DNA of 64,000 nt from Gemmatimonas sp. GTDB taxonomy: Bacteria > Gemmatimonadota > Gemmatimonadetes > Gemmatimonadales > Gemmatimonadaceae. Shown in pieces: positions 50,291 to 58,845 of this stretch (the stretch's first letter is position 1; the number at the start of each line of letters is the position of its first letter). The notes beneath the pieces are model-generated. The model was not told where the DNA came from. It was given only the letters and a program-made list of their open reading frames with translations, and searched no databases. Location of the stretch: the NCBI GenBank assembly GCA_025361705.1, contig JANYJW010000056.1, forward strand, positions 45,359 through 109,358. The letters run 5' to 3'. The position numbers and the translations under genes were made by a program.

Positions 50291-51435
50291 TGCAACGGGC
50301 TCCGGTGCTCCGGCCACGACGGGCAGGCTTCAGCCTGGTTGAGATGATCTTCGCCGTGTCGCTCACGGCGCTCGTCTTCTCCATCGCGGTGCCGTTCTTT
50401 CGCGCGCAGACGCGCGCCATGGACGCCGGGGCCGGGCGGTTCGACGCATTCCAGGCGGCGCGGTACGCCGTGGCGCGCATCGAGGCCGACCTGCGCCTGG
50501 CCTCGGGCGAGATTGGCCAGCCGCTGATCGTGCAGGCGGCGCCGTTTGCCATCGCCTTCAATGCCAACCGGCTCGGGCGCGACATCACGTATGACCCGAA
50601 TGCGTCGTACTATGACGCGGCGCTCGACACGCTGACGTCCCGGCGCTGGCTGGTGGCGCGCGCGGCCGCATTGCCGAACTCGAGCAAGACGTACCCCACG
50701 GTGAACTACCTCAACCCCAGCGGCGGGCCGAGCCAGGCCGAGACGATTCAGTATTTCCTGCACGCCGATACCAGTGGGTCCCAGGTGGGCATGTACGTGT
50801 TGTATCGCAAGGTGAACGACCGCGACAGCACGCTCGTCACACGCAACCTGTACGTGCCGGCCAGCACGGGATATTTCTTCCGGTACTTCACCACGAATGC
50901 CAGCGGGACGACCTCCGCCATCGCCAACGGGTCGCTACCCGTGTACTGGGACGACTCGCTGTCGCGGGCGGACTCGATCACGGGGGTGGAGGTGCGCGCG
51001 ACGGGGCAATACTGGGACCGGCAACTGCGCGGCAATGTGCTCCGGGACCTCTTCGTAACCGTCAAGCTGCGCAATGCGTTCCGCACGCTGGCCGTCCGGT
51101 GCGGCGCCGCGCCGCCGTTGCCCGATTCGCTGGGAGTCACCGTGGAGACGGCACCCGCAGGAGCAAAGCTGGATGTCCGGCTCGACTGGACGGCGGTGGC
51201 TGGCGACTCCACGGCGCCCCGCGACGTGCGCCAGTATGTCCTCTACCGTCGGCTGAATGGTGCAGCCCTCTGGACGCCGATCGGCGACAAGCCGGCCCGG
51301 GGCGCGAGCACCTACCGATACCTCGACTTTTCTTTGCCGGTCACGGCGGGCACCTATCAGTACGGTCTGGCGGCCCGGGACTGCGGCACGCAGTCTGCGG
51401 TGCGCGCCGGCACTGCCACGGTCACGTTCCCGTGA
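50290..51435 (+). CDS. PilW/GspJ-like prepilin with C-terminal beta domain
   Basis: 381 residues from ATG 50290. Prepilin motif RRAGFSLVEMIFAVSLTALVF: cleavage after G13, E18 at +5. The middle has YAVARIEADLRLASGEIGQ, typical of PilW. The last ~100 residues (from VTVETAPAGAKLDVRLDWTAVAG) look like a fibronectin type III domain, with its QYVLYRR and YQYGLAARDC strands. This extension is unusual for a minor pilin and could bind ligand. Overlaps the preceding and following genes by one base each, so the three genes form one unit. Confidence 0.82.
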   Translation: MQRAPVLRPRRAGFSLVEMIFAVSLTALVFSIAVPFFRAQTRAMDAGAGRFDAFQAARYAVARIEADLRLASGEIGQPLIVQAAPFAIAFNANRLGRDITYDPNASYYDAALDTLTSRRWLVARAAALPNSSKTYPTVNYLNPSGGPSQAETIQYFLHADTSGSQVGMYVLYRKVNDRDSTLVTRNLYVPASTGYFFRYFTTNASGTTSAIANGSLPVYWDDSLSRADSITGVEVRATGQYWDRQLRGNVLRDLFVTVKLRNAFRTLAVRCGAAPPLPDSLGVTVETAPAGAKLDVRLDWTAVAGDSTAPRDVRQYVLYRRLNGAALWTPIGDKPARGASTYRYLDFSLPVTAGTYQYGLAARDCGTQSAVRAGTATVTFP

Positions 51436-53699
51436 TGCACCTCGCGCACCGCGTACGCCGCGGGTCGGCACTGATTCTCGTGCTGATCATGACGCTGTCG
51501 CTTGCCGCGCTGGCCTCGTCGGCCATCTACATGACCAACAGTTCGGGCATGTTGAGTCGGTTCCACGACAAGGAGCGCGACCTCACGTTCGCGCTCGAGA
51601 CCGCGCTTGAGCTCGGCAAGTCGCGCCTCCAGCACGACACCACGCTGGTGCTGTATGACACCGGCTACAAGCAACTGCTGACCAGCCAGGCGGTCTACAC
51701 GTCGGACGGCACCCCACTTACCGGCGTGACGGTGAACCTGTACGGGGGATATACCGGCGATACGGCGGGCACGTACGTCCCGTACGTCACGCTGCTCGCC
51801 ACGGTGACGGACGCGTATGGCATTCGGCTGGCGCGGCGCATGGATCTCGCGGCCCAATCGTTTGCCCGGTATTCGCTGTTCACCAACGACTTTCCGTCGT
51901 CCGTCGAAATTGGCGCCGGCGAGAACATCCCCGGTCGCGTGCACTCGAACAACCGGTTCGTGGGGTCGAGTGGCGGATCGCCGAGCCCCGTCTTTGGGGA
52001 CACCGTGAGTGCTGCGGGCGCCATCACCGGCAGCGGCCAGTGGGCCGACACGCTGAGCGCCACCTCGGGCACGACGGTCATTCCGTTCCCGTCGGCGACT
52101 GCGGCGTACTGGGGGGCGGCCGACCTGCGCACCTATTTCAACACGCTGGCCTCCGCCGCAAGCCTCGTGACGACCGTGATGACGCCGAGTGCGCAGACGA
52201 AAGCCACGTCGGGTGGCATCGATGTCTCGGGTTCGGCCGGTGGAACGGCGAGTCCAGGCACGCGCATGGAGTTCCTGACCATCGACGTGAACAACAACGG
52301 GATGGTGGACTCCACGGAGGGCTTCTATCGCGTCTTCCACCTGTATCCGTCGTCGTACTTCATCGGCAGTGGATACTACTGGGTGGGCGGCGGCGACACG
52401 ACGCGCCTCTCGGTGAACTTCAGCGGCACGCCTGTGCCCACGAGCAACCAGGTGCTGCTGAACCAGTGCGGGGCGTTCTACACGGTGCTCAACCCCACCA
52501 ACGGCCGCCCCCAGCGGGAGTTCTTTCCCATTGCGATGCACGCGGTGGGTTGGGTGGCGGCGCGCATCCAGACGAGCACGTACCCGACGGTCAGTGCCGC
52601 GCAGGCGGCCGCGATGGCCGCGACGGCCGGCGTGCCCGCATACCCCACGCAGGCAGCCGTGCGCACCATCGTGCAGCAGCCCACGGCGAAGTGCTTTCCG
52701 CAGGGGAGTCCGTACCTGATGAACGTCGAGCGCTTCACCATCAACACCGGCACATGCCAGCAGGATTGGTGGACCGTCCCCATGACGCGCTACACCTGGG
52801 GGTCAGCGGGCATCTGCGCGGCGCAGGGCTACGGCGGCCAGGACAGCACCTTCACGCTCTACTCGTTCACGTGCCCGGTGGACCTGAGTGACGCTGCGGG
52901 GCGATGTACCGGCGACACGGTCTACATGGGATACTGGGACTGGAACTACGGCACCAACAACCTGCCCACGCTGCCCGCAGCAGTGCGGCAGAACGTCGAA
53001 CGGCCGCATCTCTTTCCCATCAACCGCACCTACAATCCCAACTACCGGGGCGTCGCGTACGCCACCGGACGCATCTTCCTTGCCGGGACGGTGCGCGGCT
53101 TCCTCACGTTGTACGTCAACGGCACGGCAACCATTCGGGACGACATTACCTATGACGTCACGCCGGCGGACACGGCCAACCTCTGTCGCAACTTCTACGG
53201 GCTCATCGCGCGCGACTCCATTCTGGTGAGCGACAACGTGCTCAACCGCCCGCGCGTCTATGACACGCCGGCGGCCACCGCGGGCTATACGCTGACCCTC
53301 GGCGGCAATCGCGACCTGATCTTCAACGGCATCGCGATGGCGCTGGGCGGACACGTCGGCGCCTTCAACCCGAACGTCGCCACGTCGACCAACCCGGTGT
53401 ACACCTGCCCGACAGGCAGCACCTTCACAGCCGCGGGCGGGTGCATGCAGGTGGTCGGCGGCACCATCATGAAGACGTACGTGCCACCCTACACGGCGGC
53501 GACCGCCAACTCCGGCTTGCGTCCGCTACGCGAGCGTGACCCGTGCCAGATGCAGGACCGGCGCCCGCCGTACTTTCCGCTGGCCGCCACGCGCGCCCGC
53601 GTGGTCAGATCGTTCGATGTGGACCTGCGGCAGGTCAAGTCGGCCGCGCTGCTCACGGCGTACTTTGCGAGGCTGCGGGGGAGCAAGGCGGCGCCGTAG
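51435..53699 (+). CDS. Large PilX-like pilus-associated protein
   Basis: 754 residues from ATG 51435 (TGATG overlap). It begins MHLAHRVRRGSALILVLIMTLSLAALASSAIY, which lacks the +5 Glu but matches the PilX hydrophobic start with GSALILVL. The rest is large and beta-rich with several Cys (about ten), an EF-hand-like DVNNNGMVDSTEG, and ends RVVRSFDVDLRQVKSAALLTAYFARLRGSKAAP. Such big proteins next to PilV/PilW often act as tip adhesins or PilY1-like factors; this one has no obvious vWA domain. Predicted surface-exposed or periplasmic. Confidence 0.75.
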   Translation: MHLAHRVRRGSALILVLIMTLSLAALASSAIYMTNSSGMLSRFHDKERDLTFALETALELGKSRLQHDTTLVLYDTGYKQLLTSQAVYTSDGTPLTGVTVNLYGGYTGDTAGTYVPYVTLLATVTDAYGIRLARRMDLAAQSFARYSLFTNDFPSSVEIGAGENIPGRVHSNNRFVGSSGGSPSPVFGDTVSAAGAITGSGQWADTLSATSGTTVIPFPSATAAYWGAADLRTYFNTLASAASLVTTVMTPSAQTKATSGGIDVSGSAGGTASPGTRMEFLTIDVNNNGMVDSTEGFYRVFHLYPSSYFIGSGYYWVGGGDTTRLSVNFSGTPVPTSNQVLLNQCGAFYTVLNPTNGRPQREFFPIAMHAVGWVAARIQTSTYPTVSAAQAAAMAATAGVPAYPTQAAVRTIVQQPTAKCFPQGSPYLMNVERFTINTGTCQQDWWTVPMTRYTWGSAGICAAQGYGGQDSTFTLYSFTCPVDLSDAAGRCTGDTVYMGYWDWNYGTNNLPTLPAAVRQNVERPHLFPINRTYNPNYRGVAYATGRIFLAGTVRGFLTLYVNGTATIRDDITYDVTPADTANLCRNFYGLIARDSILVSDNVLNRPRVYDTPAATAGYTLTLGGNRDLIFNGIAMALGGHVGAFNPNVATSTNPVYTCPTGSTFTAAGGCMQVVGGTIMKTYVPPYTAATANSGLRPLRERDPCQMQDRRPPYFPLAATRARVVRSFDVDLRQVKSAALLTAYFARLRGSKAAP

Positions 53700-53735
53700 G
53701 GGCCTTGGTCAGTGCAGCGCGACGGCTGGCCGATG

Positions 53736-53773
53736 ACACTGGCCGATGACACTGGCCGATGACAGAAGGCAGA
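53736..53773. repeat. 13-bp tandem repeat (TGGCCGATGACAC), three copies
   Basis: Three consecutive copies start shortly after the stop at 53699, the last copy incomplete; a separate heptad block follows. Confidence 0.8.
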
Positions 53774-53858
53774 CGGCGGAAGGCAGATGCCCGCGCGTTC
53801 GGGCTCCGTCATCTGCCATCTGCCATCCGCCATCCGCCATCCGCCTTCCGCCATCTGC
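53766..53858. repeat. Inverted TGGCRGA heptad arrays between pilX-like gene and tdk
   Basis: On the plus strand three degenerate heptads (around 53768-53789) are followed by seven heptads in the opposite orientation (CATCTGC/CATCCGC/CTTCCGC, 53810-53858). The two arms can pair into a long hairpin between convergent genes, so the repeat could act as a terminator. The same unit is seen at 2391-2480, 19331-19407 and 28487-28563. Confidence 0.85.
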
Positions 53859-53861
53859 CAT

Positions 53862-54467
53862 TCAAAGCAAACTCGGCTGATCTCCCTTCAGCACCGCATG
53901 GCACGACCGGCATCGCGCTTCGTAGCTCTCGGTGCCGCCCACCATGATCAGTGGCGAGTCGTAACGCGCCGGCTGCCCGTCGATAAGCCGCTGGTTGCGG
54001 CTCGCTGGCATTCCGCACAGCACGCAGATGGCGTGCAGCTTGTCGACGACCTCGGCGAGGCACATCAGCCGTGGCATCGGGCCAAAGGGCTCGCCGCGGA
54101 AATCCGTGTCGATGCCCGCGAGGATCACGCGCACACCGCGGTCCGCCAGCGCAGTCGCCACGTCGGCAATCCCCTCGTCGAGGAACTGCACTTCATCGAT
54201 GGCCACGACCTGCGCGTCGCTGTCGAGGCGCTGGGCCACCTGGGCCGCTGAGTCCACAGGAATTGCCTCGACGGTCCGCCCGTCGTGCGAGCCCACGGCG
54301 AAGACCCCCGTGTACCGATTGTCCAGGTGCGACTTGAACACCTGGACCCTCTTCTTGGCAATCATCGACCGACGCACGCGGCGAATGAGCTCCTCACTCT
54401 TGCCACTGAACATCGATCCAGCGATCACCTCAACCCACCCGCCGGCGAGTTGGAAGTGCTGTGTCAT
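53862..54467 (-). CDS. tdk: Thymidine kinase
   Basis: 201 residues from ATG 54467 (ATGA overlap with the gene upstream). Type II thymidine kinase: P-loop GSMFSGKS (17-24), catalytic Glu region [13 protein letters not shown], nucleoside lasso [16 protein letters not shown] and the zinc ribbon with CVLCGMPAS and CRSC. It phosphorylates thymidine to dTMP in the salvage path. Normal length. The stop is 4 bases from the heptad array. Confidence 0.96.
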   Translation of the reverse strand: MTQHFQLAGGWVEVIAGSMFSGKSEELIRRVRRSMIAKKRVQVFKSHLDNRYTGVFAVGSHDGRTVEAIPVDSAAQVAQRLDSDAQVVAIDEVQFLDEGIADVATALADRGVRVILAGIDTDFRGEPFGPMPRLMCLAEVVDKLHAICVLCGMPASRNQRLIDGQPARYDSPLIMVGGTESYEARCRSCHAVLKGDQPSLL

Positions 54468-56005
54468 CGATCGTCCCTCGGCTTGCGCGGGCCGGTGCTC
54501 CGCGGCTTGTCACTGAAACTCGGGCGCTTGGTGCCGAACCCGCCACGCGGCTTGTCACCAAAGCCCCTCGGCTTGTCACCAAAGGTACGCGGCTTGTCGC
54601 CGAAGGCACGCGGCTTGTCGCCGAACGTACGCGGCTTGTCGCTGGGGCTGCGGCGCGGCGGACGATCATCGCCGCCCGCTGCCGGACGGCTGCGCGGGCG
54701 CTCATCGCGATCGCGGCGGACCGTTCGGTCGACAAAGCGCGGCTTCGCGTGGTCGTCGCGCGGCGGGCCATCGGCGCGCGGCCTGGTGCTTCGCGCGGCG
54801 GGGCGATCGCCGCGGTCCGCGCTGGGGCGGTCGCTGCGCATCGGGCGATCACTGCGCATCGGGCGGGCCGGCGGTTGGTCGGAGATGCGGGGGGCCGACG
54901 TGCTGGGCGCCACCGGCACCTGCACCGCGGCAGCGGTGCGGGCCAGCTCGAGCAGGCGCAATGCCGCGCCGGCCAGCTCGACGCCGTCATACTCGGCGAG
55001 CAGCGGCTCGAGGGCGAGGATTTCGCGCGCCGGGTACGTCGCGGAGAGCATCACCTTGAGTTCGCTGCGCAGGCGCTCGTCATGCGCACGCGCCGTGCTC
55101 GTAGCGCGCCGCGTCACGAACGGCGTGCTGCCCGCGCTGCCCGTGAGACGCCGCAGGGCGCCCAACTGGCGCGGCGCGACGAGTGCCACCGCGCGCCCTG
55201 GCTGCGCCGACATCGCGGCAGCGAATACGGCCGCCGACGGCAGCCCGACGAAGATGACCAGCGCCACGTTGGCAGGCGCCGCACCATCGGTCACGAGGAC
55301 CAGCGGCGTCTCCGCCGGGTATCCGTGGGCTGCCAGTGCGGCGTGCACAGCGGCGGCATCGGCGGTCACGACGGCCGCCGAGGGCGGATCAAGGTCGTCG
55401 AGCAGCGTGGGGACGAGCATCGCTGCGTTCATCCCGCGCACCAGCTGGAACTGCACCGCGGCCGGCGTCGTCTCGCTCGTGGCGTCATCAGCCAGGCGGT
55501 GCGCCTTGTGGAAGTAGCGCTCGAGGAGCACCTCGACTGCGGGCGTCGCATCGGAGGCCACGAGCACGCGGCGCGCATCGCGGGGCACCGAGGCCATGAC
55601 GTTGGCCAGCTGGTCGGCGTCAAACTCATCGGCGGCGACCAGCGCCACCACCTGCACGGCGTCGAGCGGGAGCGCCGAGGCGGCCAGGAGCCGCTCGGCG
55701 TCGGTCGGCGTCGCGATGACAATCGGCGCTCCGTAGGCCTTGATGATGCGCGCGGCGCGCAACGCGTCGGTCACGGGAAACACGCGCGAGAGTGAGGGAC
55801 GTGCCTCGCGCAATGCAGCGGCCAGTTCAACGGCCGCGCCCGAATCGGGGACGCAAATGAGTGCGCGGGGTGCCTGGTCGTCCCCGCCGTCGCGGTCGAT
55901 GAGTGGCACCAGCCGGTCGGCGATGCGGCCCCAGTGCGGGGCGAGAAAATGGGCAACGGACGTATTGCGGCCGGTGCTGCCGGCGGCGGAAGGTGTGGCG
56001 CTCAC
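54464..56005 (-). CDS. DEAD-like helicase relative lacking Walker A, with Arg-rich repeat tail
   Basis: 513 residues from GTG 56005, chosen for GAGG 5 bases upstream; TTG 56023 is an alternative. The first ~330 residues follow the core of DEAD/DEAH helicases ([18 protein letters not shown], then [41 protein letters not shown]), but no Walker A/P-loop is present, so ATP use is doubtful. Residues 400-513 are disordered, Arg/Pro/Asp-rich, with about five copies of FGDKPR-like units. It may bind RNA as a scaffold. tdk overlaps the stop. A promoter lies at 56067-56095. Confidence 0.6.
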   Translation of the reverse strand: MSATPSAAGSTGRNTSVAHFLAPHWGRIADRLVPLIDRDGGDDQAPRALICVPDSGAAVELAAALREARPSLSRVFPVTDALRAARIIKAYGAPIVIATPTDAERLLAASALPLDAVQVVALVAADEFDADQLANVMASVPRDARRVLVASDATPAVEVLLERYFHKAHRLADDATSETTPAAVQFQLVRGMNAAMLVPTLLDDLDPPSAAVVTADAAAVHAALAAHGYPAETPLVLVTDGAAPANVALVIFVGLPSAAVFAAAMSAQPGRAVALVAPRQLGALRRLTGSAGSTPFVTRRATSTARAHDERLRSELKVMLSATYPAREILALEPLLAEYDGVELAGAALRLLELARTAAAVQVPVAPSTSAPRISDQPPARPMRSDRPMRSDRPSADRGDRPAARSTRPRADGPPRDDHAKPRFVDRTVRRDRDERPRSRPAAGGDDRPPRRSPSDKPRTFGDKPRAFGDKPRTFGDKPRGFGDKPRGGFGTKRPSFSDKPRSTGPRKPRDDR

Positions 56006-56066
56006 TGCGACCTCGATTGTCAATGGCGTCGGCGTCCGCGTGACGCTAACTTTGTACGACCCCCAC

Positions 56067-56095
56067 AATCTAGCGTGTTTCCCCCGGCCCTCCAA
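56067..56095 (-). promoter_or_regulatory. Sigma-70-like promoter of the helicase-like/tdk operon
   Basis: Minus-strand TTGGAG (56090-56095) and TAGATT (56067-56072) are spaced by 17 bases. The predicted start lies near 56060, about 55 bases before the GTG. The gap is shared with the divergent aminotransferase promoter. Confidence 0.6.
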
Positions 56096-56114
56096 TCGGG
56101 AGCCCGGTTCGACC

Positions 56115-57296
56115 ATGTCGCGTCCATTTGTTCCCTCCCCCAATGTCGCCTCCATTAAGGAGTCGGCAACCATCGCCGTCTCCCAGCGGGCCAAGGCGCT
56201 CCGGGCGGCTGGCCGCGCCATTATCGACCTGGGCGCTGGGGAGCCTGACTTCGACACGCCGGCTTTCATCCTCGAGGCCACCAAGGCGGCCCTGGACGCC
56301 GGGGCGACGCGATACACCGCGGTGGACGGCATCCTCCCGCTGCGCGAGGAGATTGCCGCTGCGGCCACGCGTCGGCGCGCTGGCCGCGAGGCGGCAATCG
56401 CCGCCGCCGACGTGGTGGTGTCGACCGGCTCCAAGCAGTCACTGCAGAACGCGACGTTTGCACTGTTCGGCCCCGGCGACGACGTCCTGCTGCCCGTGCC
56501 GAGCTGGGTGAGCTACTTCGAGATGGTCGGCCTGGCCCGCGCCCGCGCGGTGGAAGTGCCCGGCGACGCATCGCGCGGACTCAAGGTGACGCCGGCGCTC
56601 CTCGAGCAGTACGCCACGCCGCGGACGCGCGGTCTGATGCTCAACTCGCCGTCGAACCCCACCGGGGCGGTCTACCCCGCGGACGAACTCCGCGCCATCA
56701 CCGACCTTGCCGCGGCGCGCGGCTGGTGGGTGATCAGTGACGAGATCTATGGGCGTATCACGTATACCGTGCCCGAGGCGCCCTCGGTGCTCGACGTCGC
56801 GGCGAGCCGGGACAATCTGGTGGTCATCAACGGCGTCGCCAAAGCCTATGCGATGACGGGCTTCCGGATTGGCTGGAGCATTGCGCCCCGCGCGGTGTCA
56901 CAGGCGATGACGGCGCTGCAGTCGCACACGACGTCCAATGCGGCGACGGCGTCGCAGCATGCCGCGCTGGCCGCGTTGACGCGGACGGGTGAGGCCGACG
57001 CGGCGGTGCGCGCCATGGTCTCCGAGTTTCGCGCCCGCCGCGATTCGGCGCGTGGCATCCTGTCGGCCATTCCGGGACTTGAGCTCGTGGAGCCGGACGG
57101 CGCGTTCTACCTCTTCTTCAAGGCGCCCGGCGGCGACGGCACGGCCTTCGCCACGCGGCTGCTCGAGCACGAAGGCGTTGCGGTGGTTCCGGGGGCCGCG
57201 TTCGGCACTCCCGAGTGGGTGCGGGCGTCGTACGCTGCGGCGCGCCCCGACGTCGACTCGGCCATGCGCGCCATCGTGCGCGCGTGGACCGCGTGA
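56115..57296 (+). CDS. Class I/II aminotransferase (aspartate aminotransferase-like)
   Basis: 393 residues from ATG 56115. Fold type I PLP enzyme: RAIIDLGAGEPDFDTP near the front, NSPSNPTGAVY (N181), ISDEIYGRITY (D209), PLP Lys K243 in VAKAYAMTGFRIGW, and C-terminal EPDGAFYLFFK with the substrate-binding Arg later in WVRASYAAA. The usual Ser before the PLP Lys is replaced by Ala (GVAKAYA rather than VSKTYA), a minor change. Length and motifs match subgroup I-gamma aspartate aminotransferases; the exact amino acid is uncertain. Followed after 70 bases by the Lrp-like gene. Confidence 0.92.
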   Translation: MSRPFVPSPNVASIKESATIAVSQRAKALRAAGRAIIDLGAGEPDFDTPAFILEATKAALDAGATRYTAVDGILPLREEIAAAATRRRAGREAAIAAADVVVSTGSKQSLQNATFALFGPGDDVLLPVPSWVSYFEMVGLARARAVEVPGDASRGLKVTPALLEQYATPRTRGLMLNSPSNPTGAVYPADELRAITDLAAARGWWVISDEIYGRITYTVPEAPSVLDVAASRDNLVVINGVAKAYAMTGFRIGWSIAPRAVSQAMTALQSHTTSNAATASQHAALAALTRTGEADAAVRAMVSEFRARRDSARGILSAIPGLELVEPDGAFYLFFKAPGGDGTAFATRLLEHEGVAVVPGAAFGTPEWVRASYAAARPDVDSAMRAIVRAWTA

Positions 57297-57366
57297 CCGG
57301 TGTGCCGCGGCGCGCTATGTTGGATGTCACGCCCTTCCGTGTCCCTTCCCCTGTACCGGTGTTGCG

Positions 57367-57645
57367 ATGATTACGACCATCGTTCTCGTGAAGGCCGAAC
57401 CGCAGCTCATTCCCAAGTGCGCGGTGGCGCTCGCCGGCATCGACGGAGTCACCGACGTCTACTCGGTGTCGGGCGAATGGGACCTCGTCTGCATCATCAA
57501 GGTGGCAGAATACGAGGAGATTGCGCACGTCGTCACGGAGGAGTTTCCCAAGGTGCCGGGACTCAAACGCACGACGACGCTCACCGCGTTTCGTGCCTAC
57601 TCCAAGAAGGATCTCGAGCAGGCGTTCAACATCGGGGTGGAGTGA
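57367..57645 (+). CDS. Stand-alone Lrp/AsnC ligand-binding (RAM) domain protein
   Basis: 92 residues from ATG 57367. The whole protein is the RAM fold: TTIVLVKAEPQLIPKCAVALAGIDGVTDVYSVSGEWDLVCIIKV, then a helix and VPGLKRTTTLTAFRAYSKKDLE. There is no helix-turn-helix, so it cannot bind DNA alone. Such SraM-type proteins may tune full-length Lrp regulators or bind amino acids. It follows an aminotransferase gene, which fits amino-acid sensing. Confidence 0.88.
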   Translation: MITTIVLVKAEPQLIPKCAVALAGIDGVTDVYSVSGEWDLVCIIKVAEYEEIAHVVTEEFPKVPGLKRTTTLTAFRAYSKKDLEQAFNIGVE

Positions 57646-57697
57646 GCGCAGGCGACTGGGAACGACAGAAGACCACACAGGACGACAGACGATGCAC

Positions 57698-57729
57698 GAG
57701 GGGCGCGCCGGTGTTTCGGCGCGCCCCTC
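57698..57729. terminator. Terminator hairpin after the RAM-domain gene
   Basis: A perfect 13-bp GC-rich stem (57698-57710 with 57717-57729) with loop GTGTTT. Lies between convergent genes, after AACGACAGA-type repeats at 57660-57690. Confidence 0.8.
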
Positions 57730-57754
57730 CGTGGTTCGCGGTCGTTCGCTGTTG

Positions 57755-58696
57755 CTACGGCTTCCTGCGCACGCACCAATCCTGCTGCACGCGCAGCATC
57801 TCGTGCCACTTGCCCGACGCGCGCGACAGGACCACCAGGTCGTTGGTGCCGGCGTACCGCCACGATTCCACGAAGATCTCGTCGGTGCCGTCGCCCGTGA
57901 GGTCGAGGTGGTCGAGAAGCCGCTGGAACTCCACCGTGCGCGCCTCACCGCTCTCGAGATGGCGGTAGGTCACCTGATATCCCTTGCCGTCGAGGTTGTC
58001 ACCGAGGACAAGGAAATGCGTGGTATGGCCCGTCCCCGGCCCGGTGTCGCCGGCGTTGGCGTCCACCTGCCCGGCCACCAGGGTCGGCGCCTTGCCGCCC
58101 GACACGCGCAGGGCGCGCGCACTGAACGACGCCGTGTCGATGTCCGTCGCGTCGAGCTGCTCGCTGCGCAGGGCCATGACGGCGAGTGCGCGGGCCGTCG
58201 TGCCGAGGTCGCCCGGCACGGCCGTCGACCCTGGCGTGGCCGGGCGCATCGTGCTGAGCGACAGGAACTCGAACACCGGGTCGAGCGCCACGCGAGTCTT
58301 GAGCGTCACGGTCGCCATCGGACGCGCGTCGCGGCACCCCGGCAGGGAGTACAACGGCAAGCTGTCCGGCTCATACATGCGACGCGTGACGGTGACCGTC
58401 CCTGCTGGCTGGCCATCGCGAAACACGGGGTACGAGGTCCCCGCCTGAAAGTAGAGTGAGTCAAGGCGCTTCCAGTCGTCGACGGGCAGCACGATGGGCT
58501 TCACTTGCCCGTCGACGATGGCTGCAATCGGCACGAGGCGCGTGGTGTCGGAACCGCCAAACGCCATGAACACGAGCGTCGGCTTGGTGGCGACGTCAAA
58601 CGACGGCGGCGGCGGACGGTCGTCATCGGCCTTCTTCGCCGTGTTGCATCCGGCCGCAAGGGCCACGATGCCAAACATCAATGCAGAGCGACGCAT
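57755..58696 (-). CDS. Lipoprotein of unknown function
   Basis: 313 residues from ATG 58696. Lipobox ALAAGC with Cys17, then a polar spacer (KKADDDRPPPPSFD). Mature part has a domain with FMAFGGSDTTRLVPIAAIVDGQVKPIVLPVDDWKRLDSLY and a later HLDLTGDGTDEIFVES, a DGD-like metal loop as in FG-GAP/integrin-type blades. No enzyme motif seen. Could be an outer-membrane-bound structural or binding protein. Divergent from sbcD. Confidence 0.72.
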   Translation of the reverse strand: MRRSALMFGIVALAAGCNTAKKADDDRPPPPSFDVATKPTLVFMAFGGSDTTRLVPIAAIVDGQVKPIVLPVDDWKRLDSLYFQAGTSYPVFRDGQPAGTVTVTRRMYEPDSLPLYSLPGCRDARPMATVTLKTRVALDPVFEFLSLSTMRPATPGSTAVPGDLGTTARALAVMALRSEQLDATDIDTASFSARALRVSGGKAPTLVAGQVDANAGDTGPGTGHTTHFLVLGDNLDGKGYQVTYRHLESGEARTVEFQRLLDHLDLTGDGTDEIFVESWRYAGTNDLVVLSRASGKWHEMLRVQQDWCVRRKP

Positions 58697-58733
58697 CGAG
58701 CCAACGTATCCGCCATCGGGAGGGGCCGCAAGC

Positions 58734-58761
58734 GTGCACGCGGCGCCGTGCACGCGGCGCC
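58734..58761. repeat. Tandem 14-bp duplication GTGCACGCGGCGCC
   Basis: Two exact copies abut at 58734-58747 and 58748-58761, in the divergent gap between the lipoprotein gene and sbcD. Confidence 0.9.
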
Positions 58762-58816
58762 GCGCGCTCGCCGGATGGCCGGTCCTTCCATTCGTGCACG
58801 CTGCGGCCCCGGTGCG

Positions 58817-58822
58817 TAGATT
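58817..58822 (+). promoter_or_regulatory. -10-like TAGATT upstream of sbcD
   Basis: TAGATT lies 23 bases before the sbcD GTG, giving a predicted leader of about 17 bases. No clear -35. Confidence 0.4.
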
Positions 58823-58845
58823 TCCCACTCCTGCGTCCGCGCCCC

